From Buchnera aphidicola (Aphis nasturtii) (GTDB taxonomy: Bacteria > Pseudomonadota > Gammaproteobacteria > Enterobacterales > Enterobacteriaceae): a stretch of DNA of 64,000 nucleotides. Both the position numbers and the translations under genes were made by a program. Positions 29,937-39,850 of this stretch are shown piece after piece. Every line of letters begins with the position of its first letter. The first letter of the stretch is position 1. The notes under the pieces were generated by a model. That model was not told where the DNA came from. It worked only from the letters and a program-made list of their open reading frames with translations, and searched no databases. Location: the NCBI RefSeq assembly GCF_005083345.1, contig NZ_CP034888.1:335448-399447 (forward strand), read 5' to 3'.

Positions 29937-30352
29937 CTATAATTCCCCATTAATATCATAAATAGTATTATTGTTATAAGATTTATAAAAATTTAAAAAA
30001 TTCTGATTTAAATAAAATTTATGTTTTATTAATTTTTTATTTTTGAGATTTATTTTATTTAAAGATATACATTTATTTTTTATCTTATTTACATAATAAT
30101 TTCTTGATTTATTAAATTGCAAATAAGAGGAAGTAATATGATATGTTTTTTCAAGAGATAGCTGTATTTTTTTTAAGCAATTTAATTTATTTAAAAAAAA
30201 TTTTTTTTTTCTACAATATAAGATAACTTTTTTATATCAGTATGAGAATTTAATAAAATTTCATGTTCTTCATGCATAATTTTATCTAATGTAAGAAGAA
30301 CATTATCTATTTTTTGAAATACATCAATTAATTTTTTCATTTTTCTATCCAT
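29937..30352 (-). pseudogene. flgN: Flagellar export chaperone FlgN, one-base deficit in a poly(A) tract
   Basis: FlgN is the secretion chaperone for the hook-filament junction proteins FlgK and FlgL. An ATG at 30352 opens a 53-residue frame starting MDRKMKKLIDVFQKIDNVLL and ending in TAA at 30193-30191. The rest is read in another frame down to 29937. The frames meet at the coding-strand run A10 followed by T8 (30210-30193). Adding one A (or one T) gives a single 138-residue protein, exactly the E. coli FlgN length. It follows flgA by 41 bases; flgM, which lies between them in E. coli, is absent. It is either a pseudogene or slippage-rescued. Identity rests on position, length and weak similarity. 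Confidence 0.82.
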
Positions 30353-30393
30353 CTTTTAATTTATATTATTACTAAAATATAATATTATTAATT

Positions 30394-31050
30394 TTATAAA
30401 ACAACTATTACCTCTCCATTATCATTAATTATTCCAGTAAAAATTTTCCTATCTTTAATTTGTACGCGTATTTTTTCTTTAATACCACCATTACCTAATG
30501 CTTTTCCAGTAGTAATAATTTCAAAATTTTTGCCTTCAAACTTAATAGTAACCTCTTTATTTAATGTAACTATCCAAAATGCACGCGTCATAGAAGATGT
30601 AATTGGTTGAAAAGGAAGAATATCGTGTAAATTTACTCTATTTATAACATCTTTTTTATTCAGATAAATTCCATTAGGAAGTTTATCTAAACGTCCAAAT
30701 ATAACTTTTAAATCTGATTCACTTATTTTTGTACCGCGAAAAATTTTTTTCTTCGCTACAATATAATGTCCCTTAACTTGTAATTCTAATTTTAAAAATT
30801 GATGTTGTTTCCCACAAACATATAAAATATCAAATAAACTAAAATTATAAAAATGATTTGATAATAAAAAATATGGTTTTTTACAAATTTGTTTTTTTTT
30901 AAAAGGGGTACGTATTAATATTTTAAAATTTTTTGGATTAAGAGAATATTCTTGCTTGAAAAATTCGTTTAAATGATTTATTAAATCATTAGCATTAATT
31001 TTAAAAGATAAAAAAAGTAATAAAATAAAAAAAATTTTTAATAATTTCAT
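30394..31050 (-). CDS. flgA: Flagellar P-ring assembly protein FlgA
   Basis: A periplasmic chaperone for FlgI assembly into the P ring. The 218 residues match the E. coli 219, with an N-terminal signal peptide (about 1-20, ending KINA). The C-terminal SAF-like domain has the conserved RGTKISESDLKVIFGRLDKLP and the final GKNFEIITTGKALGNG. It is divergent from flgB. Confidence 0.94.
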   Translation of the reverse strand: MKLLKIFFILLLFLSFKINANDLINHLNEFFKQEYSLNPKNFKILIRTPFKKKQICKKPYFLLSNHFYNFSLFDILYVCGKQHQFLKLELQVKGHYIVAKKKIFRGTKISESDLKVIFGRLDKLPNGIYLNKKDVINRVNLHDILPFQPITSSMTRAFWIVTLNKEVTIKFEGKNFEIITTGKALGNGGIKEKIRVQIKDRKIFTGIINDNGEVIVVL

Positions 31051-31341
31051 TTTTTTCCCTTATTAACTGAGAAAAACTAAAATTTAATCTATTAAAGTTA
31101 ATTAATAAGTATAATATGTTTTAAAATTTTATAAATTTTATTTTAATATGGAGAAGATTTAATAAAAGTTTAATATAAATCTATTTTAAGTTTAAATTTT
31201 TTAGGAATTTATAATATAATCATATTTACAAATTAAATTTTTAAATTTAAATTTTTACAAGTAATTTAAAATAAATTTTTAATACCACTAACAAATATAA
31301 TTTTAAAAATTTTAAATTCACAATAAAACAAGGATATAAAT

Positions 31342-31758
31342 ATGTTTGAAAAAATAAATAAAATGTTTAACTTAAATGAAAAATTATTGAATTTATATGC
31401 TACAAGAGAAGAAATTTTATCATCGAATATAGCTAATTCTGAAACACCTCAATACAAAGCAATGGATATTAACTTTAAAGACGCGTTTAAAAAAATACTA
31501 CAACAAAATAAATCTAATGCTTCAAAAGTTACATTACAAAAAACTTCTCAATATCATTTAACACCAAAACTTAAAAAAAATAATATTCCTTTATTCACAA
31601 TTAAACCTATTCAAACTAAAAATATTAAAATTGATGGGAATACAGTAGATATGAATCGTGAACGTGTGGAATTCATAAAAAATACTTTAAAATACGAAGA
31701 AAATTTAATGTTCATAAAAAATGAAATTAAAAACATCATGCATGTATTAAAAGGATAA
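31342..31758 (+). CDS. flgB: Flagellar basal-body rod protein FlgB
   Basis: A proximal rod subunit, exported by the flagellar type III apparatus. The 138 residues equal E. coli. The N-terminal rod motif [23 protein letters not shown] and the C-terminal [19 protein letters not shown] are present. It is the first gene of the long flgB-to-flgK run, with AAGGA upstream of the ATG and six bases between it and flgC. Confidence 0.96.
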   Translation: MFEKINKMFNLNEKLLNLYATREEILSSNIANSETPQYKAMDINFKDAFKKILQQNKSNASKVTLQKTSQYHLTPKLKKNNIPLFTIKPIQTKNIKIDGNTVDMNRERVEFIKNTLKYEENLMFIKNEIKNIMHVLKG

Positions 31759-31763
31759 AAAAT

Positions 31764-32174
31764 ATGTCTTTATTTAATATACTTAATATTGCAGGTTCAG
31801 CAATGACTGCACAATCAGAAAAAATAAATATTATTGCTACAAATTTAGCAAATGCAGATAGCATAATATATAAAAATGGAAAATATTATCCATATATTGC
31901 AAAAAAAGTTATTTTTAAAGCATCTAATGCAAATCAACAAGGAGTAGGAGGGGTTAAAGTAGCTTTAATAGTTAACGATAAAAATCCTATACAAATGATA
32001 TATGATCCTAATCATCCTCTTTCTAATGAAAAAGGATATGTTTTAAAATCTAACATTAATCCAATTACAGAAACAATAGATCATATTTCTGCTTCAAGAG
32101 CTTATCAAGCTAATATAGAAGTATTAAAAACAGCGAAAAATATGATATTAAAAACGCTTTCTATTGGAGAATAA
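31764..32174 (+). CDS. flgC: Flagellar basal-body rod protein FlgC
   Basis: A proximal rod subunit. The 136 residues (134 in E. coli) have the rod-family start FNILNIAGSAMTAQSEKINIIATNLANADS and the end SRAYQANIEVLKTAKNMILKTLSIG. It follows flgB within the operon. Confidence 0.96.
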   Translation: MSLFNILNIAGSAMTAQSEKINIIATNLANADSIIYKNGKYYPYIAKKVIFKASNANQQGVGGVKVALIVNDKNPIQMIYDPNHPLSNEKGYVLKSNINPITETIDHISASRAYQANIEVLKTAKNMILKTLSIGE

Positions 32175-32184
32175 GGAAGAAGAA

Positions 32185-32862
32185 ATGAATAATATTAATA
32201 CTAATTCTTCTATAAATAATAATGTTAATGAAAAAAAGACTAATGATTTTAATAACACTACAAATCCATTAGATTTACAAAATAATTTTTTAAGTTTATT
32301 AATTGCACAAATTAAAAATCAAGATCCTACTGATCCTATTAAAAACACTGAGTTAACATCACAGTTAGCCCAAATTAATACAGCAACTGGAATTGAAAGG
32401 TTGAACAATACCGTAGGAAATTTTTCCGATAAAATAAATCAGAATCAAAATATTCAAATCTCGTCATTAATTGGTCATCGAGTTATGATACCTAGTTCAC
32501 AAATTGTGCATACTAAAAATATGAATACAGAATTTGGAATAGATCTGATTAGCCAAGCAACATCAGTTGAAATAAAAATATTAGATGGAAATGAAAAAGT
32601 TTTACATGTAAAACAAATAAAAAATGTAACACCTGGAATATATAGCTTTACATGGGATGGTTTAGATTTAGACAAAAAAATTGTTTCTACTGGAAAATAC
32701 AATGTCAATGTAACAGCTAAGAATAAAGACAAAGATGTTCCTGTAGAAATTTTATGTGAAGCATTAGTACATAGTATTATTACGTCTTCTAGAGATCCTA
32801 TAATAGATTTAGGAGCAATGGGTACTACAACATTATCAAAAATTCGTAAAATTTTTAAATAA
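32185..32862 (+). CDS. flgD: Flagellar hook capping protein FlgD
   Basis: The scaffold at the tip of the growing hook. The 225 residues (231 in E. coli) have the N-terminal FLSLLIAQIKNQDPTDPIKNTELTSQLAQ region and a C-terminal Ig-like fold. The ATG at 32185, with AAGGAAG 12 bases upstream, is chosen; an open frame extends back into flgC from a TTG at 32164. The N-terminus is Asn-rich. Confidence 0.95.
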   Translation: MNNINTNSSINNNVNEKKTNDFNNTTNPLDLQNNFLSLLIAQIKNQDPTDPIKNTELTSQLAQINTATGIERLNNTVGNFSDKINQNQNIQISSLIGHRVMIPSSQIVHTKNMNTEFGIDLISQATSVEIKILDGNEKVLHVKQIKNVTPGIYSFTWDGLDLDKKIVSTGKYNVNVTAKNKDKDVPVEILCEALVHSIITSSRDPIIDLGAMGTTTLSKIRKIFK

Positions 32863-32912
32863 ACATTCATATATTTAAAAATTTTTAAGATTAATTATTA
32901 AGGAATAAAAAT

Positions 32913-34109
32913 ATGTCAACAATGGAAGCTATTAGTGGATTAATGGCAAATAGTAACAACATAGATGTTGTATCTAACAATATAGCAAATGCTTCTACTA
33001 TTGGGTTTAAATCTAGTACTCTTTCTTTTTTTGATATAGTATCTAACTCATTTTATTCTACTCAACTCATTGGATCTGGTGTCGGGGTCTCTAATATGAG
33101 GCAAAATTTTAGCAATGGAATATTAATGCAAACAGGTAGAGATTTAGACTTAGGTATTGTACAAGATGGTTTTTTTAGAGTATTAAATTCTAAAGGTTAT
33201 GTATATTATACGCGGAATGGACAATTTTTATTAGATAAAGATAAAAATATTGTAAATATGGATGGAATGTACTTAACTGGTCAAAATCAATTTGATTTAC
33301 AAAATAATTTAAACAATATATCTAAATTAGAACCTATTAATTTAAAAAAATCTGATATTCTTAAAGCAAAACAAACAAATACTATTACATTACATGCAGA
33401 TTTAATTGAAAATAATCATCCTTCTACTAATACTATAACAGGTTCTAATGATGATATATCAAATTCAGAAATAAATAATATTACTGTATATGATAATAAT
33501 GGACAAGCTCAAAATATAAATATTTCTATTGATAAAAACGAAAATGAATGGACTGTCAAAATTGAGTCAAATGATGAAAAAATAAATGATACTGTTCATT
33601 TAAAATTTGATTCTCAAGGCAAATTAATTTCTAATTCAAGTGTGCAGATTAAATCAAAAGCATTTAAAAATCTTGTGTTAAACATGGAATGTACATTAAA
33701 AAAATCAGAAAATGATAATAATACAATACAACTTTCTCAAAATGGATATCCAGAAGGTCATTTACAATCTTTTGAAATTTTAAACAATGGTGAAATTATA
33801 GGTCAGTATACAAATCAAAAAGTAGAAAAAATTGGACAAATATTTTTATCTAAATTTGTTAATCCAGAAAAACTAAAACCTGAAAGTGGAAACGTTTGGT
33901 CTGCTACTCAAGAAGCTGGTAATGAAAATATTGGCATTGCAGGAGACAAAGGATTTGGAATTATGATCTCCAAAACTTTAGAATCATCTAATGTTAATTT
34001 AAATAAAGAATTAATTAATATGATTGTAGCACAACGTAATTATCAATCTAGCGCACAAGCTTTCAAAACAGAAGATAAAATAATTAATACATTAATAAAT
34101 TTAAGATAA
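32913..34109 (+). CDS. flgE: Flagellar hook protein FlgE
   Basis: The hook subunit that forms the universal joint. The 398 residues (402 in E. coli) have the N-terminal rod/hook motif [28 protein letters not shown] and the C-terminal [30 protein letters not shown]. The central domain is variable and Asn-rich. The hook structure appears to be retained even though no filament gene is seen here. Confidence 0.97.
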   Translation: MSTMEAISGLMANSNNIDVVSNNIANASTIGFKSSTLSFFDIVSNSFYSTQLIGSGVGVSNMRQNFSNGILMQTGRDLDLGIVQDGFFRVLNSKGYVYYTRNGQFLLDKDKNIVNMDGMYLTGQNQFDLQNNLNNISKLEPINLKKSDILKAKQTNTITLHADLIENNHPSTNTITGSNDDISNSEINNITVYDNNGQAQNINISIDKNENEWTVKIESNDEKINDTVHLKFDSQGKLISNSSVQIKSKAFKNLVLNMECTLKKSENDNNTIQLSQNGYPEGHLQSFEILNNGEIIGQYTNQKVEKIGQIFLSKFVNPEKLKPESGNVWSATQEAGNENIGIAGDKGFGIMISKTLESSNVNLNKELINMIVAQRNYQSSAQAFKTEDKIINTLINLR

Positions 34110-34130
34110 TTTTAAAAATTAGGTATTTTA

Positions 34131-34871
34131 ATGGACAACACAATTTATCAATCAATGAAAGCAGCTATGCGATTATTAGAAAATCAAAATATTATTGCAA
34201 ATAATTTAGCAAACATATCCACTAATGGTTTTAAAGAAACATTTAATCTTTTTATAATCGATGAAAATGTAAAGAATTTATATAAAACTCGAACACAAAA
34301 ATATTATAATTTTTTAGAAGGTATGATAACTAATACGCAAAGAAAACTTGATTTAATTATTAAAAATAATGGTTGGTTAGTAATAAAAGATGCAAATGGA
34401 AAAGAAGCATATACAAAAAATGGACATTTACAAACAAATGCACAAGGACAGCTTACTATTCAAAACTATAAAGTAGTTGGCAACCAAGGAGATATAAAAA
34501 TACCAAACAATGTAAATATAAAAATTTTATCTAATGGTACTATTACAGAAATGCAAGAAAAACAAAATAAAATTTTTGAAAAAACAATAGGATCATTAAA
34601 ATTAGTATGTTTTAAAAAAAATGATCTTATTCAAAAAGATAATGGATTATTTTACTTAAAAAATAGTATGTTTAATCAGAATTTACAAGTACCACATGAT
34701 AAAACTGTACGTGTACAATCAGAAATGCTAGAAGACAGTAATGTTAATCCGACTAAAAACATGGTTGACATGATATCCAATGCTCGGCAATTTGAAATGA
34801 ATATGAAAATGATATCAATGTACGATCAAAACGTAGAACGTGCTAACCAACTATTTAATGTAAACAATTAA
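34131..34871 (+). CDS. flgF: Flagellar basal-body rod protein FlgF
   Basis: A proximal rod subunit. The 246 residues (251 in E. coli) start [35 protein letters not shown] and end with the [24 protein letters not shown] helix. It lies 21 bases after flgE and 12 bases before flgG. Confidence 0.96.
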   Translation: MDNTIYQSMKAAMRLLENQNIIANNLANISTNGFKETFNLFIIDENVKNLYKTRTQKYYNFLEGMITNTQRKLDLIIKNNGWLVIKDANGKEAYTKNGHLQTNAQGQLTIQNYKVVGNQGDIKIPNNVNIKILSNGTITEMQEKQNKIFEKTIGSLKLVCFKKNDLIQKDNGLFYLKNSMFNQNLQVPHDKTVRVQSEMLEDSNVNPTKNMVDMISNARQFEMNMKMISMYDQNVERANQLFNVNN

Positions 34872-34883
34872 AAGGATAAAAGT

Positions 34884-35666
34884 ATGATTCCTTCTTTATG
34901 GATTTCTAAAACAGGTCTTGATGCCCAACAAATTAATATGAACGTTATTTCAAATAACTTAGCAAACGTTAGTACAAATGGATTTAAACGGTCTAGAGCA
35001 GTTTTTGAAGATTTAATGTATCAAACAATACGACAAGCAGGAACAAATTCATCTATTGATACAACTTTACCTTCTGGATTGCAAATAGGTACAGGAGTAA
35101 GACCTGTTGCGACCGAAAGAATTCATAGCCAAGGAAACTTATCTAAAACAGATTCTTCAAAAGATGTCGCTATTAATGGACCAGGATTTTTTCAAGTACA
35201 ATTACCAGATGGAAATATAGCATATACACGAGATGGTTCGTTTCAATTAGATCAGAATGGTCAACTAGTAACTAATAGTGGATTTGCAGTAGTACCTGAA
35301 ATTAACATTCCTCCAAACTCTACAAATATTAATATAGCAAGAGATGGCATTGTTAGTGTTACTATACAAGGTCAAACACAACCTATTTCTATTGGTCAAT
35401 TAAATTTAATTAATTTTATTAATGATTCTGGACTAGAAAGTCTAGGAGAAAACTTATACCAAGAAACACAAGCATCTGGAAGCCCAATAGATACTACACC
35501 AGGTCTAAATGGTACAGGTTTGTTGTATCAAGGATATGTTGAAACATCAAATGTTAACGTTGCTGAAGAATTAGTAAACATGATTCAAACTCAACGAGCT
35601 TACGAAATTAATAGTAAATCTATAAATACTTCAGATCAAATGTTACAAAAATTATCTCAACTATAA
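34884..35666 (+). CDS. flgG: Flagellar distal rod protein FlgG
   Basis: The distal rod subunit that spans the periplasm to the hook. The 260 residues equal E. coli and are the best conserved of this set: [36 protein letters not shown] at the start, [20 protein letters not shown], and [24 protein letters not shown] at the end. Confidence 0.98.
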   Translation: MIPSLWISKTGLDAQQINMNVISNNLANVSTNGFKRSRAVFEDLMYQTIRQAGTNSSIDTTLPSGLQIGTGVRPVATERIHSQGNLSKTDSSKDVAINGPGFFQVQLPDGNIAYTRDGSFQLDQNGQLVTNSGFAVVPEINIPPNSTNINIARDGIVSVTIQGQTQPISIGQLNLINFINDSGLESLGENLYQETQASGSPIDTTPGLNGTGLLYQGYVETSNVNVAEELVNMIQTQRAYEINSKSINTSDQMLQKLSQL

Positions 35667-35738
35667 AAATTGATTTTAATACTAAAAATAAATTTAAAAT
35701 TTATATATTAAAATTTTTTTATTAAGGATTATTTTTCC

Positions 35739-36455
35739 GTGGTAAAGTTATTTAGTTATAAAATTAAATATTATTTAACTATTCTTGCTTTATTAGCTAT
35801 TCAAAGTTGCTCTTCTATGGAACATCAGCCTTTGGTTAGTGGAATTACTACTGCTATAGCTCCAAATGTTTTTCCTACAACTGCAAATGGCTCACTATTC
35901 CAAGAAACTACACCTATTAATTATGGTTATCAACCACTATTTGAGGATCATCGATCCCATAATATTGGAGATACAATAACTATTGTATTACAAGAAAATA
36001 TCAGTGCAAGCAACAGCTCTTCTTCTAATATGACTCGAAATGGTACAGCAAATTTAGGAATGACAATCACACCAGGACAATTAAATCCTATGTTAGGCTT
36101 TAATATTAATGAAAGTAAAACCGGGTTTGATAGTATAGGAAAAAATGATTTTTATGGAAAAGGTAGTCATTCAGCTAAAAACACATTTACTGGACTTATC
36201 ACTGTAACTGTAAAAAGAGTACTACCAAATGGAAACTTACAAGTAGTTGGTGAAAAACAAGTTGCTATTAATGAAGGAATAGAATTTATTAGATTTTCAG
36301 GAGTAGTCAATCCTCATAATATTAATAAAAATAATTTAGTTGCTTCAACTCAAATTGCGGATACACGTATTGAATATGTAAGTAATAGTCGTATTAATGA
36401 AACTCAAAAAATGGGTTGGTTACAACGATTGTTATTAAAAATTTCTCCGATTTAA
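35739..36455 (+). CDS. flgH: Flagellar L-ring lipoprotein FlgH
   Basis: It forms the L ring in the outer membrane. The 238 residues (232 in E. coli) begin with a lipoprotein signal whose lipobox is AIQSC (Cys near residue 24), and contain [20 protein letters not shown] and a C-terminal ISPI. The start is GTG at 35739 with AAGGA 11 bases upstream. A strong hairpin follows, before flgI. Confidence 0.95.
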   Translation: MVKLFSYKIKYYLTILALLAIQSCSSMEHQPLVSGITTAIAPNVFPTTANGSLFQETTPINYGYQPLFEDHRSHNIGDTITIVLQENISASNSSSSNMTRNGTANLGMTITPGQLNPMLGFNINESKTGFDSIGKNDFYGKGSHSAKNTFTGLITVTVKRVLPNGNLQVVGEKQVAINEGIEFIRFSGVVNPHNINKNNLVASTQIADTRIEYVSNSRINETQKMGWLQRLLLKISPI

Positions 36456-36494
36456 TATTAAAAATTAAAAAATAAAATTCTTAATATCATTTAA

Positions 36495-36535
36495 ACTCAT
36501 AAAGGATTAAAAAATCCTTTATGAGTAAAATTTTT
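36495..36535 (+). terminator. Strong hairpin between flgH and flgI
   Basis: A perfect 14-bp stem, ACTCATAAAGGATT (36495-36508) and AATCCTTTATGAGT (36513-36526), with an AAAA loop is followed by AAAATTTTT. It looks like an intrinsic terminator inside what is one operon in E. coli. Confidence 0.7.
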
Positions 36536-36561
36536 GTATACAGTTAAAAATTATTGATAAA

Positions 36562-36590
36562 TGACATATTATATATTTTGTATATAATAT
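36562..36590 (+). promoter_or_regulatory. Candidate promoter for flgI-flgJ-flgK
   Basis: TGACAT (36562-36567) precedes TATAAT (36583-36588) by 15 bases, or TAATAT by 17, just after the hairpin and about 45 bases before flgI. It is weakly supported because such AT motifs are common here. Confidence 0.3.
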
Positions 36591-36635
36591 ATATTAAAAA
36601 AATAGAACTAATAAAGTAAATGTATAAGGTATTTT

Positions 36636-37745
36636 ATGTTTAAAATAATATCGTTATTAAAATTTATTATTTGTATTTTAATAAGTTTTTATTCTTTTGC
36701 TCATGCTGAAAAAATACGTGATTTAACTAGTATTGAAGGTATAAGAGATAATCAGCTAATTGGTTATGGTCTAATAGTTGGACTTGATGGAACTGGTGAT
36801 CAGTCCACACAAGCTCCATTTACTAATCAATCATTATATAATATGCTTTCTCAATTAGGTGTAACTATACCTCCAGATACTAACATGCATCTAAAAAATG
36901 TAGCAGCTGTAATAGTTACAGCAAAATTACCGCCATTTAGTCATGCAGGAGAACAAATAGATGTAGTAGTTTCTTCTATGGGTAATGCAAAAAGTCTTAA
37001 AGGAGGAACACTATTAATGACTCCTTTAAAAGGTACTGATAATCAAATTTATGCAATTGCTCAAGGAAATATATTAGTATCTGAAAAAATTAATTCTCAA
37101 AAAAAAAATAATTTCATTATGCTTAATCAAGTAAATTCAGGAAGAATTAATCATGGAGCTACTATTGAAAAAGAAGTGAATACTGATTTTGGTAGGAAAA
37201 AAATAATTAACCTACAATTAAATCAAGAAGATTTTAGCATTGCACAAAAAATAAGTGATATGATTAACACAAAGTATCCTGATACAGCTATAGCAATAAA
37301 TTCTAAAACAGTACAATTAAACACATATGCTAATAATACAATACAAGTTCATATGCTTTCTAATATTCAAGATATAGATATTTCTATACCATCACAAGAA
37401 GCTAGGGTAATAGTTAACCCTAGAACTGGTTCAATTGTAATGAACAAAGAAGTAAGGTTAGGAACATGCATTATTGCTCATAAAAATTTATCTATAATTA
37501 TTAATAAAATAATTAAAAAAAATAGTCATTTAAACTTTTTGCAATCAGTTCAAAATAACAAATCAGATTTATTAAAAAATATTAATAATAAAAATTATAT
37601 TGAAAATGAAACATATAATAATGATAGTTTAAACAACATAATACAAGCATTAAACGCTTTAGGAACAAAACCAGATGAATTAATATCTATTCTTCAATCA
37701 ATGAAAAGTGCAGGTTGTCTCCATGCTAAATTGGAAATTATTTAA
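36636..37745 (+). CDS. flgI: Flagellar P-ring protein FlgI
   Basis: The P-ring subunit around the rod in the peptidoglycan layer. The 369 residues (365 in E. coli) have a signal peptide (about 1-24, ending AHA), then KIRDLTSIEGIRDNQLIGYGLIVGLDGTGDQ, with GGTLLMTPLKG and VIVNPRTGSIVMNKEVRLG further on. The stop overlaps the flgJ start by one base (TAATG). Confidence 0.97.
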   Translation: MFKIISLLKFIICILISFYSFAHAEKIRDLTSIEGIRDNQLIGYGLIVGLDGTGDQSTQAPFTNQSLYNMLSQLGVTIPPDTNMHLKNVAAVIVTAKLPPFSHAGEQIDVVVSSMGNAKSLKGGTLLMTPLKGTDNQIYAIAQGNILVSEKINSQKKNNFIMLNQVNSGRINHGATIEKEVNTDFGRKKIINLQLNQEDFSIAQKISDMINTKYPDTAIAINSKTVQLNTYANNTIQVHMLSNIQDIDISIPSQEARVIVNPRTGSIVMNKEVRLGTCIIAHKNLSIIINKIIKKNSHLNFLQSVQNNKSDLLKNINNKNYIENETYNNDSLNNIIQALNALGTKPDELISILQSMKSAGCLHAKLEII

Positions 37746-38059
37746 TGAAAAATTATTTATCTTTATTTAATATAACAAATTACCATGCTAAATTAGTTGA
37801 CGATTTAAAATATCAAGTCAAAACCAATCCTAAAAAATATATTTTAGAAACAGCTAAACAAGTAGAAGGTATTTTTATTCATATGTTATTAAAAAGCATG
37901 CGATATTCTATCACAGAAGGAAATTTATTAGATAATAATCAAAGTCGCTTATATACTGAAATATATGATGAACAAATTTCAAAAGAATTAACTAAAAAAG
38001 GCATTGGATTAACAAATATTATTTTAAAACAAATCGAACAAAAAAAATTATATATATAA
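37745..38059 (+). CDS. flgJ: Flagellar rod-cap protein FlgJ, lacking the muramidase domain
   Basis: In E. coli the 313-residue FlgJ has an N-terminal rod cap and a C-terminal muramidase. Here only 104 residues exist, with the rod-cap motif AKQVEGIFIHMLLKSMRYSI and the segment LYTEIYDEQISKELTKKGIGL. It ends in a normal stop and flgK follows 21 bases later, so the C-terminal domain has been deleted cleanly. Confidence 0.93.
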   Translation: MKNYLSLFNITNYHAKLVDDLKYQVKTNPKKYILETAKQVEGIFIHMLLKSMRYSITEGNLLDNNQSRLYTEIYDEQISKELTKKGIGLTNIILKQIEQKKLYI

Positions 38060-38080
38060 CAATTTCTTAAGGGAGACTAT

Positions 38081-39712
38081 ATGAGTTCTATACTAACTGC
38101 TACTATTTCAAGTATTGATGCTATTAAAATATTAATTGACAATACATCAGAAAAAGTTTTAAATCCAAATTATAGAAATTCATCAGAACGTATTTCAATA
38201 GAAAATAATGTAGATTCATCTAATGCTAATGCAGGAGTAAAAATACAAAAGGTATATGATGAATATAACAATTTTATTGAAGAAGAAAAGCGAAGAACCA
38301 GTGAACGAGTGCAAGATGAAGAAACAAGAATTGAACAATATATAAAACTAGAAGATTTATTTGTTAAAAAAATACATATTTTTAATGACTTAATGAACAA
38401 ATTATATTCTTCTATTCAAGAAAATATTTCAAATCGAAATCAAAACGTATTTAATGAAGAAATAGAGAGAAATTTAAAAAATGTTGTAGATGAATTGAAA
38501 AATTTTAATACCGAATTAACATTTTTAGAAAATGACATTAAAAATATTATATCAGAGAAAATAAAAAAAGCAAATATCTTAATTAATCAAATTTATAATC
38601 TTAATATTGATATTCATTATTTTCCAGTCAAGCAAGCTCCTAACGGAATTTATAAATACATTGATCAAAGAGATAAACTAGTTGATGAATTAAATGACAT
38701 TATCGGTGTTACAGTAGTTAAAGAAAATGATAACTTTGAAGTACGTTTGAATAGTGGAATGTGTCTTATTAATAATGATAAAAAGAAAAATTTAATGATC
38801 CTTACATCTGATACTGACAAAAAATATATTAGTGTTGGATATTGGGATGATAACGAAAAAACACTGAAAAAAATGGAACATATGATTCCAAGCGGATCTT
38901 TAGGAGGTCTTCTTGCGTTTCGAAGAGAAGAATTACAAAATGCTAGAAACAAGCTTGGACAACTAACTGTAAATTTTGCTGACAGTATTAATGAAAATCA
39001 TACATTAGGGTATGATATGCTTGGTAATATTGGGAAACAAGTATTCAATATTAGTACACCTGAAATTATATCTAGCTCAAATAACAAATCTAATCCTTTT
39101 ACATCTATCCAATGGATATCCACAAGTAATGCACAAGATAGTAACTATATAGTATATATGAGAAATAATAATTGGACGGTGCAAAGATTAAGCGATAAAA
39201 CAACATTTGAACCAGAAATATATCACAATAACAATAATGTATATCTTACCTTTGACGGCATGGAGTTAAAAATTGAGGGAAATAATAATGAAGGTAATAT
39301 GTATATGATTAAACCATATGATAAAACATTAGATGAACTAGAGTTGTTAATTGTAGAAAATAGTCCATTTGCATTTTCTTCAACAGATGACGTAAGCCAG
39401 CAAAATAGAAACAATGCAATTATTATATATAATTTAAACAAAGATAAATTGGTAAATAAAAAAGATACGTTAGGTATGTCTTACCTGAAATTTTTAAAAT
39501 CTATATCTTATAAATGCAATGACCTTGAAGAAAAAGTTCCCTTTAAGCGTCAAATGATTCAAATATTAAAAAACAAAAAATTGTCAATGTCTGATGATAT
39601 CAATGAGGATTATCAAAATCTTAGTTACGAACAAAAATGCTATATTGCAAATGTTAAAATTTTAAAAATGGCTGAAAGTATTTTTAATGATATTATTGAT
39701 TGTTATAGTTAA
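38081..39712 (+). CDS. flgK: Flagellar hook-associated protein FlgK
   Basis: The first junction protein at the hook tip. The 543 residues (547 in E. coli) keep the rod/hook-type termini, but the start is poorly conserved (MSSILTATISSIDAIKILIDNTSEKVLNPNYRN), where E. coli has a GLNAAQAALNTASNNI-like sequence. GSLGGLLAFRREELQNARNKLGQL in the middle is typical. The C-terminal heptad part is divergent (MAESIFNDIIDCYS). flgL, the usual next gene, is missing. It shows more drift than the rod genes. Confidence 0.9.
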   Translation: MSSILTATISSIDAIKILIDNTSEKVLNPNYRNSSERISIENNVDSSNANAGVKIQKVYDEYNNFIEEEKRRTSERVQDEETRIEQYIKLEDLFVKKIHIFNDLMNKLYSSIQENISNRNQNVFNEEIERNLKNVVDELKNFNTELTFLENDIKNIISEKIKKANILINQIYNLNIDIHYFPVKQAPNGIYKYIDQRDKLVDELNDIIGVTVVKENDNFEVRLNSGMCLINNDKKKNLMILTSDTDKKYISVGYWDDNEKTLKKMEHMIPSGSLGGLLAFRREELQNARNKLGQLTVNFADSINENHTLGYDMLGNIGKQVFNISTPEIISSSNNKSNPFTSIQWISTSNAQDSNYIVYMRNNNWTVQRLSDKTTFEPEIYHNNNNVYLTFDGMELKIEGNNNEGNMYMIKPYDKTLDELELLIVENSPFAFSSTDDVSQQNRNNAIIIYNLNKDKLVNKKDTLGMSYLKFLKSISYKCNDLEEKVPFKRQMIQILKNKKLSMSDDINEDYQNLSYEQKCYIANVKILKMAESIFNDIIDCYS

Positions 39713-39735
39713 TGTTTATAAAATTTTTTAAAATA

Positions 39736-39769
39736 AAAACTTACTTTAAAAGTAAGTTTTTATTTTTTT
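39736..39769. terminator. Bidirectional terminator between flgK and rne
   Basis: AAAACTTACT (36-45 of 397xx) pairs with AGTAAGTTTT (39751-39760) around a five-base AT loop, followed by TATTTTTTTA. It lies between two convergent genes. Confidence 0.75.
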
Positions 39770-39850
39770 ATTTAATGCTTTATATAAAAAATTAATTTTT
39801 TAAACAATATTACATATAAAAATCATTAATCTATCAAAAAAATAATTTTG

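Noticed and set aside
29937..30122. A stand-alone 61-residue protein gene
   Set aside because: It is the C-terminal part of the frameshifted flgN; there is no ribosome-binding site and coding similarity continues upstream in frame.
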